Positions 8,484 through 16,568 are shown, counted from the first letter of the stretch. The stretch is 19,933 nt of DNA from Burkholderiales bacterium (GCA_947372535.1 CANBUA010000053.1:1-19933); one strand, 5' to 3'. Program-made: numbers and translations. The notes: a model not told the origin generated them from the sequence alone.

Positions 8484-11122
8484 CGCAGCGTCGCCTGGGC
8501 TTCCGGGCGAGTGGGTTGAAGCCGGACCAGTTCCTGAAGCAATGTCCGAGCAGCGGGTGCATCGTCGCGTGCCAAAGCGGTGGCCATGCGCCACAGCGGG
8601 TCATACGCAGGGCGGAAATCGGGACTGGTGCGCAGCACGGCCAGCAAAGGCGTCTCAACCTGCGCCAGCATCGCGTGCACATCGCCTGAAGGCTGGACGT
8701 GTCGGCCGGCTTCAATGAACGCACGGCGAGCCGACCAGTAGGCGGCCAGGCGACGTGTCCAAGACGCATCAGAGGCGGCTGAAGGGGTGATCAACTCCGA
8801 GGGCGTCACCGACAGCTCATCAAGCAAGGCCATGAGGCGATCGCGTGGCAGCGAATCCGGCGCATAGGTGACGCGTGGCGCGCGGTAGCTCACCACCGGC
8901 AGATCGTCCGTGTTAGCTCGGGCCGATCCAGCGAAGCGCGACAGTGCTGTCGGCCCGGCCATGACGCTGCCCAGCAGCGCGAACTCGTCTTCGATGCCGA
9001 AAGCCGCTGGCGGTGTGGGCCAGGCTGCCTTGGCCAGGCGTTCACGCACAGCGGTGGTTGCCAAGCGTTGCCCATCACGCCTGGCGATCAGCCCGATCAC
9101 CGGCGTCTCCAGGCTGTTGCTGGCCAGGATGGCCCAGCCGCCCGGGTAGACCGTCATGAAGGACTTGACGATGCTGCGCATGGTGGCCAAGTCGAGTTGA
9201 TGCAGCGGCAGCCACTGGCAGAACAGGCCATCGGCGGTCAGCCGGTTTTTGACGGCGTTGAAGTGCTCCACCGTGTACAAAGCGCCTGAGCCGCTGCGTG
9301 CGGGCTGGAAGTTGTCCGAGACGATCACGTCGTAGCTGACCGTGCTGGCTCTGACGTAGCGCCGTGCATCGGCGGCCATGATGTGCAGGCGCGGGTTGGG
9401 CCGCTGGTCATCGAAAACGCGCCTGAAATGCGATGAGGCTTCGATGACCTCGGGCAGCAGTTCGACCGCATCGACCCGCAGCGTCGGGTCTTCGGCGGCC
9501 GCGCCTGAGGTGACACCGGTGCCTAAGCCCAGGAACAAGGCACGCTTGGGTGAGGGGTGCAACAGCAACGGCAACAAGGCCTGCCTGGCATCGACCAGCC
9601 GTGTCGAACTGCTGCCTTCCTGTTGGCGATTGTTGATGCGCAGGCGCGCCACGCCGTCTGCGTCTTCGACCACGCTCACGGCAGCCATGACGCCCTCACG
9701 GTAGCTGAGGACGTGCCCACCTTCCGGCACGGTGACGAACGTCAAGGGCGGTGACCAGGCGACCAGCGCCAGGGTGATGCCGGCCGGCACCCAAGCCCAG
9801 GGCGTGAGCCAGGCACGCCGCGTGGCAAGCACCAGATAGCTGGCGGGGATCAACAACAAGGCGATCTTCGGGCCAAGCCAAGGCGTGAGCAGCACGCCAA
9901 ACAGGGGGGGAGCCGCCGCTGCGCCGAGGGTGTTGATGCCCAGGGCGCGGCCGAAGCTCATGCCCGTCTGGCTGGCGCGCATGCTGAGTTGGCTGAACAA
10001 GGCGCCCATCACGACCGTGGGCAGCGCGAAAGCCAGCATGGCCAGCACCGCTTCTGCGTCCACGGCCACCGTCATGCTGATGCCCCAAGTTGCCAGCATG
10101 ACTTGCCGAACCTGTTCTGCCCCCCATAGGCTGGCTGTGCCGACCAGGCAGGCCGTGGCCAGGGCCTGAAGCAGCCGGTCGGTCAACCGGACTTGGTTGG
10201 TGTGGTGACGCAGCCAGCGCTCGAAGGCGGCGGCGCCCAGGGCCGTGCCCACCAGGTAGACCGCCAGCAGCATGGCGAAGGTGTAGACCGTGTCTTCCGC
10301 GACCTGGCTGATCACCCGCACGACCAGGACCTCGTAGCCAATGCCCAGCAGGCCGGTGAGGGCCAGCCGAAGGCGGGCGGCCGACCGATCTGACGAAAGC
10401 GCCGGCGTGATGAGTTGCGGTGCGCCTGCAACCGGATCGATTTTTGGCGCGAAGACCTTGAGCGCGATCAGGGCGCAGCCCAAGTTGATGAGCATGCACA
10501 GGCCGCCCGTGCGCATCAAGCCGAAAGCCGGCACCACCCAAAAGGTCGTGCTCAGCACGCCCATCACTGCGCCTGCCGTATTGCTGGCGTAATGCGCAGC
10601 GAGGGAGCGTCCCTGGGCCTGCGCCTGGGCCGTGATGCGCTCCATGGCCGGAAGGGTAGCGCCCATGGCGGCGGTGGCTGGCAGCAGCAGGCAGAAGGTG
10701 CCCGCGAATGCCACGGTCCACTGCCAGGCGGGCGAAGGCTGTACACCCGTGAGGGTCAGCAGCCACTGGCTGGCGGGCGACATGGCGGCCATCAACACCA
10801 AGCCCCACAAGGCGATGGCGATCTCGCAGGCCGCGTACCAGCGCACGGGCGTGAGGCTGCGCTCGATGCGTGGCCCCAGCAGCAGGGCACCCAAGGCGAG
10901 TCCGCCGAAAAAGGCGGCGACCACCGCGAGCACACTGGCCGACTCATGGCCAAGCCACAGGGCGCACTGCTGGGTCCAGACGATTTGATAACCCAGGCCC
11001 GCGAAGCCCGAGGCCATCATCATCAGCAACGCCGCTCGGTGGTGCCAGATGGCTGGCGATGGCCCCGACAAGGCTTGAGGCGCGGAGCTCAAGTGACGCG
11101 AAGAGAGCGTGGCATCCGTCAT
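8456..11122 (-). CDS. Polytopic membrane protein fused to a spermidine-synthase-like domain
   Basis: An 888-residue two-part protein. Residues about 30-460 are hydrophobic with a dozen or so membrane segments and the blocks typical of fused MFS/spermidine-synthase proteins (SGFAGLGYQIVWTQQ near 38-52, GATLPAMER, NTAGAVMGV, INTLGAAAAPPLFG). Residues about 465-700 form a Rossmann methyltransferase-like domain: GLGTGVTSG at 532-540 for the nucleotide/SAM site, acidic VELLPE near 553-558, then SDNFQPARSGSG near 602-612. The last 70 residues look like helical repeats. In true spermidine synthases the last block reads SDxTDP; here the second Asp is Gln (Q606), so aminopropyl transfer is doubtful. 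The ATG at 11122 is 10 bases after the upstream oxygenase stop. It is the last gene of a five-gene minus-strand unit. Confidence 0.88.
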   Translation of the reverse strand: MTDATLSSRHLSSAPQALSGPSPAIWHHRAALLMMMASGFAGLGYQIVWTQQCALWLGHESASVLAVVAAFFGGLALGALLLGPRIERSLTPVRWYAACEIAIALWGLVLMAAMSPASQWLLTLTGVQPSPAWQWTVAFAGTFCLLLPATAAMGATLPAMERITAQAQAQGRSLAAHYASNTAGAVMGVLSTTFWVVPAFGLMRTGGLCMLINLGCALIALKVFAPKIDPVAGAPQLITPALSSDRSAARLRLALTGLLGIGYEVLVVRVISQVAEDTVYTFAMLLAVYLVGTALGAAAFERWLRHHTNQVRLTDRLLQALATACLVGTASLWGAEQVRQVMLATWGISMTVAVDAEAVLAMLAFALPTVVMGALFSQLSMRASQTGMSFGRALGINTLGAAAAPPLFGVLLTPWLGPKIALLLIPASYLVLATRRAWLTPWAWVPAGITLALVAWSPPLTFVTVPEGGHVLSYREGVMAAVSVVEDADGVARLRINNRQQEGSSSTRLVDARQALLPLLLHPSPKRALFLGLGTGVTSGAAAEDPTLRVDAVELLPEVIEASSHFRRVFDDQRPNPRLHIMAADARRYVRASTVSYDVIVSDNFQPARSGSGALYTVEHFNAVKNRLTADGLFCQWLPLHQLDLATMRSIVKSFMTVYPGGWAILASNSLETPVIGLIARRDGQRLATTAVRERLAKAAWPTPPAAFGIEDEFALLGSVMAGPTALSRFAGSARANTDDLPVVSYRAPRVTYAPDSLPRDRLMALLDELSVTPSELITPSAASDASWTRRLAAYWSARRAFIEAGRHVQPSGDVHAMLAQVETPLLAVLRTSPDFRPAYDPLWRMATALARDDAPAARTLLQELVRLQPTRPEAQATLRQLAAEGKP

Positions 11123-11132
11123 GCGTGCCGGC

Positions 11133-11759
11133 TCAGCCGCTGAACCTGACTGTGTAGCCCCAGGATTCCAGGCGCTCGGGGATGGCATTGAAGGCCAGCG
11201 AGATGCGGCGCCCGCCAGCGTTCGGTGGCACGGCGTGCATGAGGTAGCTGGGGAAGATCGCCATGTCGCCAGGCTCCGGCGCTGGGCTGATCCACTTGTC
11301 GGCATTGAAGGGGCCTGGCGTGGTGCCGGCGTGGTCGTTCTTGAAGATGAAGTCCGTGCCGCCGGGGGACTTCATGAACACCGTGCGCGAGGACTCGTGC
11401 GTGGGCGTGAGGTAAACCACGCCAGAGGCAAAGCTGTTGGCATGGTTGTGCATGGCCTGGCGCCCGCCCGTGTCCAGGAAGTTGACCCACATCTCCTTGA
11501 TGGACCAGCCCATGCGCTCACCGAACAGCAGTTCCCCAAAATCCACCAGCTTGGGCGTGATCAAGGCGGCCGCTTCGATGAACAGGGGGCTGTCGCCCGG
11601 CTGGAGCAACTCGGTGTGGGACAGGTTGGGCGATGAGTTGTTATCGTTGATCGCCCGCTGGCTGAAGTGCTGGATGAGGCCGGCCACCAGGGCTGGTGGC
11701 AGGGTGCCGGGCGAGCGCATGAAGGGCGTCGGGAAGAGGCTGATGACTTCGTCGTTCAT
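11133..11759 (-). CDS. Putative 2OG-Fe(II) oxygenase (TIGR02466-like)
   Basis: A 208-residue soluble protein resembling the TIGR02466 group of putative 2-oxoglutarate/Fe(II) dioxygenases. It starts MNDEVISLFPTPF, typical of the group, which is why ATG 11759 is preferred over the longer open frame to 11903. Candidate iron ligands are H104/H106 in QAMHNHANSFASGVVYL and H175 in FPSYLMHAVPPN, with R184/R185 in the following GGRRISLAFN positioned like the 2-oxoglutarate-binding Arg. The double-stranded beta-helix spacing of about 70 residues between the histidines fits. The substrate is unknown. It lies 26 bases after the HupE-like gene and 10 bases before the membrane spermidine-synthase-like gene, so co-transcription is likely. 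Confidence 0.85.
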   Translation of the reverse strand: MNDEVISLFPTPFMRSPGTLPPALVAGLIQHFSQRAINDNNSSPNLSHTELLQPGDSPLFIEAAALITPKLVDFGELLFGERMGWSIKEMWVNFLDTGGRQAMHNHANSFASGVVYLTPTHESSRTVFMKSPGGTDFIFKNDHAGTTPGPFNADKWISPAPEPGDMAIFPSYLMHAVPPNAGGRRISLAFNAIPERLESWGYTVRFSG

Positions 11760-11785
11760 TTGGTCGATTCGTTTTTCATGCAGTG

Positions 11786-12739
11786 TCAACTGAAGATCAT
11801 GGCCACGCGTGACCACGACCAGTAGGCGGCCACGCCACCGATGCCGTACAGCGTGGCCGTTCGCGCCAGCGCCACCGAGGGCCATCGTGAGACGGCGCGC
11901 CACAGCGCCCAGGCCGCGGCCACCGTCATCAACTGGCCGATCTCGACGCCGAGGTTGAAGGTCAGCAGGGCGACCAACAGGTGGTTCTCAGGCAGGCCGA
12001 TCTCTTTCAAGGCGCCGGCGAAGCCCAGGCCATGCACCAGCCCGAACAGGAAGGCCACCAGCGCGGGCCAGCGCCGCGACAAGGTCTGCTCCTTGTGCAA
12101 GGCCTCCGCGGCCACGAGCACGATGGACAGGGCGATCGAGGCTTCCACTGGTGGCGAGCGCAAGGTCAGCCAGCCCATGGCGCTGCTGGCCAGGGTCAGG
12201 CTGTGCGCTGCGGTGAAGGCGGTGATGGTCCACATCAGGCGCCGGTTGAAGCCCACCAGGAAGAGCAGGGCGATCACGAACAGCAGGTGATCGATGCCGG
12301 TGAGGATGTGCTCGACGCCCAAGGCCAGGTAGGCCGAGGCGATCTCGCCCATGCCACGCTTGTCATCGGCTGAGCCGTACAGGTGGACCGTGGGTTGACC
12401 GGCCGTCAGCGTGTAGACGCGGAACTGGCCATCGAGCCAGAAGATTTTCACGAGCGCGGCGGAGTAGCCCTTGCCCACGCCGTCGACCGACAGCGTGCCC
12501 TGCATGCCGCCGGGGCCGCAGTGCAGCACGTTGGCCTCGGCCCGGCAGCCCTCGGGCCAACTCGGTTTGAGGATGTCGCCGGCCAGGCCGCCTTTTTCGC
12601 TGGCGGTCCATTGCCAGAGGAACTCGCCGCGCGACATCTCGCGCACTTGCATCTCGGCCATGCTCATCTCGTGGGCGAAGACCTGCTGGCTCAGCAGGGT
12701 CAGGCCGAGCAGCAACACACGGTACAGCCAAGCCTTCAT
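11786..12739 (-). CDS. HupE/UreJ-type membrane protein
   Basis: A 317-residue exported membrane protein. A signal peptide ends near VFA/HEM (residue 22). A periplasmic domain of about 100 residues follows, then six or seven helices of the HupE/UreJ_2 type. Conserved blocks are GVEHILTGIDHLLFV (H144, D150, H151), TAFTAAHSLTL (H179), VHGLGFAGAL (H236) and FNLGVEIGQL (N262, E266); these polar residues inside helices suggest a metal path. Classic HupE/UreJ proteins are nickel permeases, but this subfamily carries an extra N-terminal domain and no hydrogenase or urease genes are nearby, so the substrate is open. Its start overlaps the stop of the PpiC-like gene by four bases, so the two are coupled. 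Confidence 0.88.
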   Translation of the reverse strand: MKAWLYRVLLLGLTLLSQQVFAHEMSMAEMQVREMSRGEFLWQWTASEKGGLAGDILKPSWPEGCRAEANVLHCGPGGMQGTLSVDGVGKGYSAALVKIFWLDGQFRVYTLTAGQPTVHLYGSADDKRGMGEIASAYLALGVEHILTGIDHLLFVIALLFLVGFNRRLMWTITAFTAAHSLTLASSAMGWLTLRSPPVEASIALSIVLVAAEALHKEQTLSRRWPALVAFLFGLVHGLGFAGALKEIGLPENHLLVALLTFNLGVEIGQLMTVAAAWALWRAVSRWPSVALARTATLYGIGGVAAYWSWSRVAMIFS

Positions 12740-13584
12740 GGGGCGGCCTCCTCAAACTTGACCTTGTATTTCTGGGTCAGCACGCGCACAGCGGCGCTGC
12801 GCTGCTCGGCCAAGGTGGCGTCGGTCCAGTCCTGGACCACGACACCGCGCAAGGCCTCGAAGACGGCCGGGCGTGCTTGGCCCACGGCGTTCAGGCGCAT
12901 CGCGCGCCAGCCATCCTTGGTCGACAGTGCACGCCACTCACCGGTCGGCGAGGCCTCGAAGGCCTTGGCGAAGTCTGCGCCATAGCTCTGCACGAGGTTG
13001 CTGTGCGGGCGGCCCTTGAAGACACGCAAGCCCGCTTTGGCATCGCCCGGCATGCCTGCATTCAGGCTGACGACGAAGGCACGCACGGCCAACTCGGAGG
13101 TGTCGTCCGACAGCACGGCTTCTTCGAAATCGTAGCGGGCGGGCTCGTCGTATTTGGCACGGTGGGCTTCGAACCAGGTGCGCAACACCTTGTCATCCAC
13201 GGGTGGCAGCTTGGTGTTGGCATCGACCACACTCAAAGCCTTGAAGATGACGCGCTCGCGGATGGCGGTGTCGCCCTTGTCGACCTGCAAGGCGAGGCCT
13301 TCGCGGTAGAGCACTTCGTTGTCCAGCCAGACCTCGCGCAGGGCGGCCAGTTCCTTGGCATCGGGGTCGTGGCCGCGCGAGGCCTTGAAGACATCCCGGG
13401 CCTCTTTGTCCACGCCTGCGCCCATGACGATGACGTGGGGGTCATCGGCGCGGCTGGCCAGGTGGTGGTCGATGGCGAACAGCAGGCCGCCCAGGATGAT
13501 GAAATGGAGCAAGGGTTCGCGCATCCAGGCGGGCCATGAGGCCATGAACCGGGGTGATGTGGCGGTGGGGGTGATCGTGGTCAT
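12736..13584 (-). CDS. Membrane-anchored PpiC/SurA-like peptidyl-prolyl isomerase family protein
   Basis: A 282-residue protein with a short cytoplasmic N-terminus, one membrane helix (about residues 25-41) and a periplasmic remainder. The helical segment ALREVWLDNEVLYREGLALQ (81-100) and the following IRERVIFKAL match the SurA/PpiC N-terminal type found in proteins paired with HupE/UreJ-like partners. A Rotamase_2-like region follows (about 150-260), with the recognisable pieces GADFAKAFEASPTGEW and a terminal YKVKFEE. Clear catalytic parvulin residues are not obvious, so a chaperone or assembly role may be more likely than catalysis. ATG 13584 is chosen; GTG 13590 is in frame and equally possible, and neither has a good ribosome binding site. 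It overlaps the HupE-like start (ATGA). Confidence 0.82.
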   Translation of the reverse strand: MTTITPTATSPRFMASWPAWMREPLLHFIILGGLLFAIDHHLASRADDPHVIVMGAGVDKEARDVFKASRGHDPDAKELAALREVWLDNEVLYREGLALQVDKGDTAIRERVIFKALSVVDANTKLPPVDDKVLRTWFEAHRAKYDEPARYDFEEAVLSDDTSELAVRAFVVSLNAGMPGDAKAGLRVFKGRPHSNLVQSYGADFAKAFEASPTGEWRALSTKDGWRAMRLNAVGQARPAVFEALRGVVVQDWTDATLAEQRSAAVRVLTQKYKVKFEEAAP

Positions 13585-13635
13585 GGGCACGGAGGTGATG
13601 TCAAGGTCGATGTCGGTGAAGCCGCGTTGAGCGGC

Positions 13636-14085
13636 TCAGTCGTCGTGCAGGTGGTCGATGCTCAGGTCGGCTTCGACGGCGCCGCTTTTCTCGAAGATGA
13701 GGCGCAAGGGGTAGGTGCGGGCAATCTCCAGCGGGTGATTCAGGCCGGTCAGGCGCAGGTGAATGCCGGTCTCGCCGAGATTGGTTTCTTCACCTTTGGG
13801 GATCAGGAAGTCCACTTGGCGGCTGCCGGCGACACCACCCATTTCCGCGCCTTGCGCGACAGGGGTTTCCACGCCGATGAGGCGGTCGGTCTCGAGCACT
13901 TGATCGAATTTGATCGACACAATCGCGGAGGTATCGTCACCTTCGGTGGCCCGTGCCCAAGGGTGGGTGATGCGCAAGGTGGTGGTGAAGAACTCGCAGG
14001 CGCGAGCTGGTTGGGGCAGCACAAAAGAGGCGCCCAGCGCGAGGCCGGCTTGCAGCACCTGGCGTCGATGGAAGCTGGTCTTCAT
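13636..14085 (-). CDS. Exported PCu(A)C-like (DUF461-type) protein with degenerate copper motif
   Basis: A 149-residue exported protein. The leader has a twin-arginine-like start (HRRQVLQAG, residues 6-14) and ends near PQPARA/C (29), so Tat export is possible. The mature part resembles the periplasmic copper chaperone PCu(A)C fold: THPWARAT near 40-46, the beta-strand core, TGIHLRLTGLNHPL near 106-119, then YPLRLIFEKSGAVEADLSI. The usual HxM copper pair reads H109-L-R and only a lone Met (M82) remains of the first motif; the tail ends in DHLHDD. ATG 14085 has a good AGGAG nine bases upstream. It is the first gene of the minus-strand unit; the next starts 51 bases later. No convincing promoter was found in 14086-14133. 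Confidence 0.78.
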   Translation of the reverse strand: MKTSFHRRQVLQAGLALGASFVLPQPARACEFFTTTLRITHPWARATEGDDTSAIVSIKFDQVLETDRLIGVETPVAQGAEMGGVAGSRQVDFLIPKGEETNLGETGIHLRLTGLNHPLEIARTYPLRLIFEKSGAVEADLSIDHLHDD

Positions 14086-14133
14086 GACGTGAAACTCCTG
14101 GTCAATGCGGACATAAGGTAGGCGTTGAATGCC

Positions 14134-14166
14134 AAAAAGACACCGCGCGAAACCGCACGGTGTCTT
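14134..14166 (-). terminator. Intrinsic terminator of the PHP-domain gene
   Basis: Inverted repeat with perfect 9-bp outer arms (AAGACACCG at 14137-14145 and CGGTGTCTT at 14158-14166) and a further GCG/CGC pair inside after one mismatch. On the minus strand it is followed directly by a run of five T (14138-14134). It begins 25 bases after the stop of the PHP-domain gene. It therefore separates that gene from the five-gene unit starting at 14085. There is no T-run on the plus side, so it works in one direction. Confidence 0.85.
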
Positions 14167-14191
14167 CAACGTGATGACGGTCGGGTCAGCT

Positions 14192-16441
14192 TCAGTTGAC
14201 GCCGGCCACCACGGTCGATCCGGTCACTTCAACGTAGATCGGGTTGCTGTAGAACCAGAGGTCTGACCAGGCGGCCACGTCATAGGCCGAGTACTTCACG
14301 CCGCCGACGGTTGGCAGGTGAGCTGGGCAGCCATTGATCGTCGTGCCGGTGTAGGTGCTGCCAGTGGCGGGCACGTTGCTGCCGACTGTGGTGCAAGGGA
14401 TCCTCAGCTTGCTGCTGTCGTTGGCGTTGGTGTACAGGTCAGACAGCGGGTTGCCGTTGGCATCGGTCTCATAAGGCACGGCGGCGGGCAGGTTGGTGCC
14501 GCGCAGACGCACATATTGAGAAGCCGTGACTGCAGGGATGCGGAAGGTCATCTTCAGGAACTTGCTGTTGTCTGCTCCGTAGACCGCGGACCAGGGCGTG
14601 CTGCCCGTGCCGCTGAAGCTCTTGAGCAAGGCGGCCGTGGTGTTCTTGGCACCAGCGGGCACCACCGACAGGCTGGCGGTTGTGCCGTCTGCCTTGAGCC
14701 AGTTGGTGTTGCGTGGCCATTCACCCGAGTACTCAGCCGTGCCAGGCGTCTTGTAGCCGCTGACCAGGCCGCGGATCAGGTCGATGTGGTCCAGCACGGG
14801 TTGGTTGATGAGCTGGTTCACGCCGATCTGCGCCAACGAGGGGTTGGGGAAGGCGTAAGGCGAGTAGTTCGTGCCTTCAGGATCACGGACCACGACGGAC
14901 ACGACGATCTCGGCGCCGGGGCGCACCTTGAGCTTCTCGCCCATGGTGGCGCAGTTGCTGGCTTCGATGTCGGTGTTGTTCGTGGCGGCAGCCACGGCCA
15001 GCGCCTCAACAGCAGCGTTGCTGCGCGCAGCGGGGCCGGCGTAGGAGGCGCAAGCCACGAAGGCCAGGCGGTCGATCAACTGGCCGCTGGCGGCGAAGTT
15101 GTTGCCGGTGCGCAGGCCGTCAACGATGGTTTGCGGACGCAACTTGTCGCTGCCGTTGCGCACCATGGTGTAGTTGCGCTGGTACTCGCCAGGGTAGAAG
15201 TCTTGCGTCGAGCGGCGGTCATCGGGGCCGAAAGAGCCACGGTTGTGCCAATCGGAGCTGGCGAAGAACCAGAAGTTGCGGCCTTCACCCAGCAGCGCGT
15301 CCCACACGCCGCCGATTTGCGCGCCATAGACGCCCGTGCCGCCGTAGGTAGTGCCACCGACGGAGTCGACCAAGCCAGCGGTGCCGCCGAAGTTGTTGCG
15401 GTTGGGCTGGTACTCGCCACGGTTGGACGAGGCGCCATGGCCAGGCTGGGTCTCGAAGCCGAATGCCACGGTGGGTGCCGTGTTGTTGAAGTTACGCAGG
15501 TGCTCGATGTTGTAGCCGTTGTTGCCGTCCGGGTTGAAGGGGCCGGCGCGTTCCAGGTGGGAAGGCACGTAGTAGCTGCCGCTGGCGTGCTTCTCTGCCA
15601 TCCACTTGAGCGCTTCGAGCGTCTTGTTGTGGCCCTTGACGCCAGTGCCGGTGCCGCCGGCGGGGATCAGCTTCTGGGCCGTGGCGTTCCAGCTGGGATC
15701 AGCCGCGTTCAGGCTGCCGGTGACTGAGCAGTTCCAGTTGTTGCCGGTGCTCGAACCCGTGGTGTTGCCACGGCTGGTGTCGGTGTCGCCACGGTCGAAG
15801 CAGTAAGACCATTGCGCTAGCGCCGTGGCATTGCCCAGGGCGGTGTAGCCAGGTGCAGTCGGCAGGACCACGTTGTCCACCGAGTTGGGCATCTGGCCGG
15901 CGATCACGGTCATCGACACGTGTTCATGGCCGGCGGCCACCGATTCCATGCCGATGAACAAAGGCACGTTCTTTTGCGCCGACAAATACTCGATCACGGG
16001 ATATTGGTATTCCTGGATCGACTGCCAGCGCCACATGTTGCCGTTGCCGCCGACACCGCCGCCCGAGCCCTTGATGTTGGCCGCGCCGATGCTGTTGGCC
16101 CAGGTCGTTGTCGGGCCCTTGCCGGCGACATAGGGGTAGGCGGGGGTGCTCAGGCTGGCGTCTTCGACCAGTGTGCAGTTACGGTTGCCGTTGCCGCCGT
16201 GACCGGCTTGAACGAACCAGTCCAGGCCCCAGGGCGTGTCGTTCTTGTCGGTGACCTTCTTGACCAGCTTCTGCATCGAGATGGAGCCGTCCGAGCAGGT
16301 GGTGTGGTTGTGGAAGTCACCAGCCACGTACTTGCCGGGGGTCTTGGTCGCGGCGGTGGCGACCTGTGGCGCGATGGCCAACGTGCTGAGCGCCGTGACG
16401 ACCGCAGCGGCGATCTGGCTCTTGCTGAATCCGAATTCCAT
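14192..16441 (-). CDS. Secreted PHP-fold metallohydrolase (DUF3604 / CehA-McbA-like)
   Basis: A 749-residue exported protein with a signal peptide (about 1-30, ending QVATA/ATK). PHP-fold metal ligands are visible in order: GDFHNHTTCSDGS (H44, H46, D51), QAGHGG (H81), GMESVAAGHEHVSM (E166, H172, H174), VPSHLERAGPFNPD (H295), QPGHG (H335) and FASSDWHNRG (D397, H399). The order and spacing fit polymerase/histidinol-phosphatase-type phosphoesterases, so hydrolysis of a phospho- or related ester outside the cytoplasm is plausible but not shown. The C-terminal 300 residues look like beta-rich accessory structure and contain no PEP-CTERM tail. ATG 16441 has CCTAGGAG at ideal spacing. It is a single-gene unit bounded by a terminator at 14134-14166 and diverges from the PEP-CTERM gene. 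Confidence 0.85.
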   Translation of the reverse strand: MEFGFSKSQIAAAVVTALSTLAIAPQVATAATKTPGKYVAGDFHNHTTCSDGSISMQKLVKKVTDKNDTPWGLDWFVQAGHGGNGNRNCTLVEDASLSTPAYPYVAGKGPTTTWANSIGAANIKGSGGGVGGNGNMWRWQSIQEYQYPVIEYLSAQKNVPLFIGMESVAAGHEHVSMTVIAGQMPNSVDNVVLPTAPGYTALGNATALAQWSYCFDRGDTDTSRGNTTGSSTGNNWNCSVTGSLNAADPSWNATAQKLIPAGGTGTGVKGHNKTLEALKWMAEKHASGSYYVPSHLERAGPFNPDGNNGYNIEHLRNFNNTAPTVAFGFETQPGHGASSNRGEYQPNRNNFGGTAGLVDSVGGTTYGGTGVYGAQIGGVWDALLGEGRNFWFFASSDWHNRGSFGPDDRRSTQDFYPGEYQRNYTMVRNGSDKLRPQTIVDGLRTGNNFAASGQLIDRLAFVACASYAGPAARSNAAVEALAVAAATNNTDIEASNCATMGEKLKVRPGAEIVVSVVVRDPEGTNYSPYAFPNPSLAQIGVNQLINQPVLDHIDLIRGLVSGYKTPGTAEYSGEWPRNTNWLKADGTTASLSVVPAGAKNTTAALLKSFSGTGSTPWSAVYGADNSKFLKMTFRIPAVTASQYVRLRGTNLPAAVPYETDANGNPLSDLYTNANDSSKLRIPCTTVGSNVPATGSTYTGTTINGCPAHLPTVGGVKYSAYDVAAWSDLWFYSNPIYVEVTGSTVVAGVN

Positions 16442-16448
16442 GTAACTG

Positions 16449-16459
16449 CTCCTAGGTGG
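16449..16459 (-). promoter_or_regulatory. Ribosome binding site block of the PHP-domain gene
   Basis: CCACCTAGGAG on the minus strand, seven bases before ATG 16441. The same 11 bases at the same seven-base spacing precede the divergent PEP-CTERM gene (16683-16693). It fixes the start of the PHP-domain gene. Confidence 0.85.
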
Positions 16460-16477
16460 ACTGAATGTGGCGAAACG

Positions 16478-16534
16478 CCTGCTTGGTGTGCCGAAAGGGC
16501 TCGGACCTGACCCTCGTGGTCCGTTAGAAGCAGG
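16478..16534 (-). promoter_or_regulatory. Possible folded 5' leader of the PHP-domain gene
   Basis: In the leader between the promoter-like element and the ATG, nested complementary segments could form a closed structure. An outer stem pairs CCTGCTT (16534-16528, minus) with AAGCAGG (16484-16478). Inside it is a perfect CGGACC/GGTCCG hairpin (16523-16518 with 16507-16502) and a short GCC/GGC hairpin (16500-16490). Together these would make a three-way junction. The outer stem sits very near the predicted transcript start, so it could equally be a protein-binding inverted repeat. No known riboswitch class is recognised. Confidence 0.35.
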
Positions 16535-16568
16535 AGGTTATTGAGCGAAGGTGACATGCGCGTGACGC
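16535..16568 (-). promoter_or_regulatory. Promoter-like element driving the PHP-domain gene (Pho-box-like)
   Basis: Read on the minus strand from 16568: GCGTCAC, four bases, ATGTCAC, then CTTCGCTC and AATAAC. The two GTCAC half-sites are spaced at 11 bp, the geometry of PhoB/OmpR-family sites. They match the enterobacterial Pho box (CTGTCAT-N4-CTGTCAT) only partly, but the -10-like box follows eight bases later. It aligns at 25 of 34 positions with the plus-strand element at 16605-16638, which points the other way. The -10-like box lies about 95 bases upstream of the ATG. Confidence 0.5.

Noticed and set aside
8456..11122. Annotation as a true spermidine synthase (speE)
   Set aside because: The protein is three times the usual length, has a large membrane domain and lacks one Asp of the SDxTDP motif.
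11786..12739. HupE-like gene as part of a hydrogenase or urease cluster
   Set aside because: No hydrogenase or urease structural or accessory genes are in the window, and the protein has the extra N-terminal domain of a different subfamily.
13996..14085. Lipoprotein signal for the PCu(A)C-like protein, because a Cys follows PARA
   Set aside because: The -3 and -2 positions (Ala, Arg) do not fit a lipobox; cleavage by signal peptidase I after ARA is more likely.
14318..15727. Long plus-strand open frame (469 codons) opposite the PHP-domain gene
   Set aside because: Its composition is that of a GC-rich antisense frame (Val/Ala/Arg/Gly-rich, no domain), and the minus strand encodes a protein with signal peptide, metal motifs, RBS and terminator.
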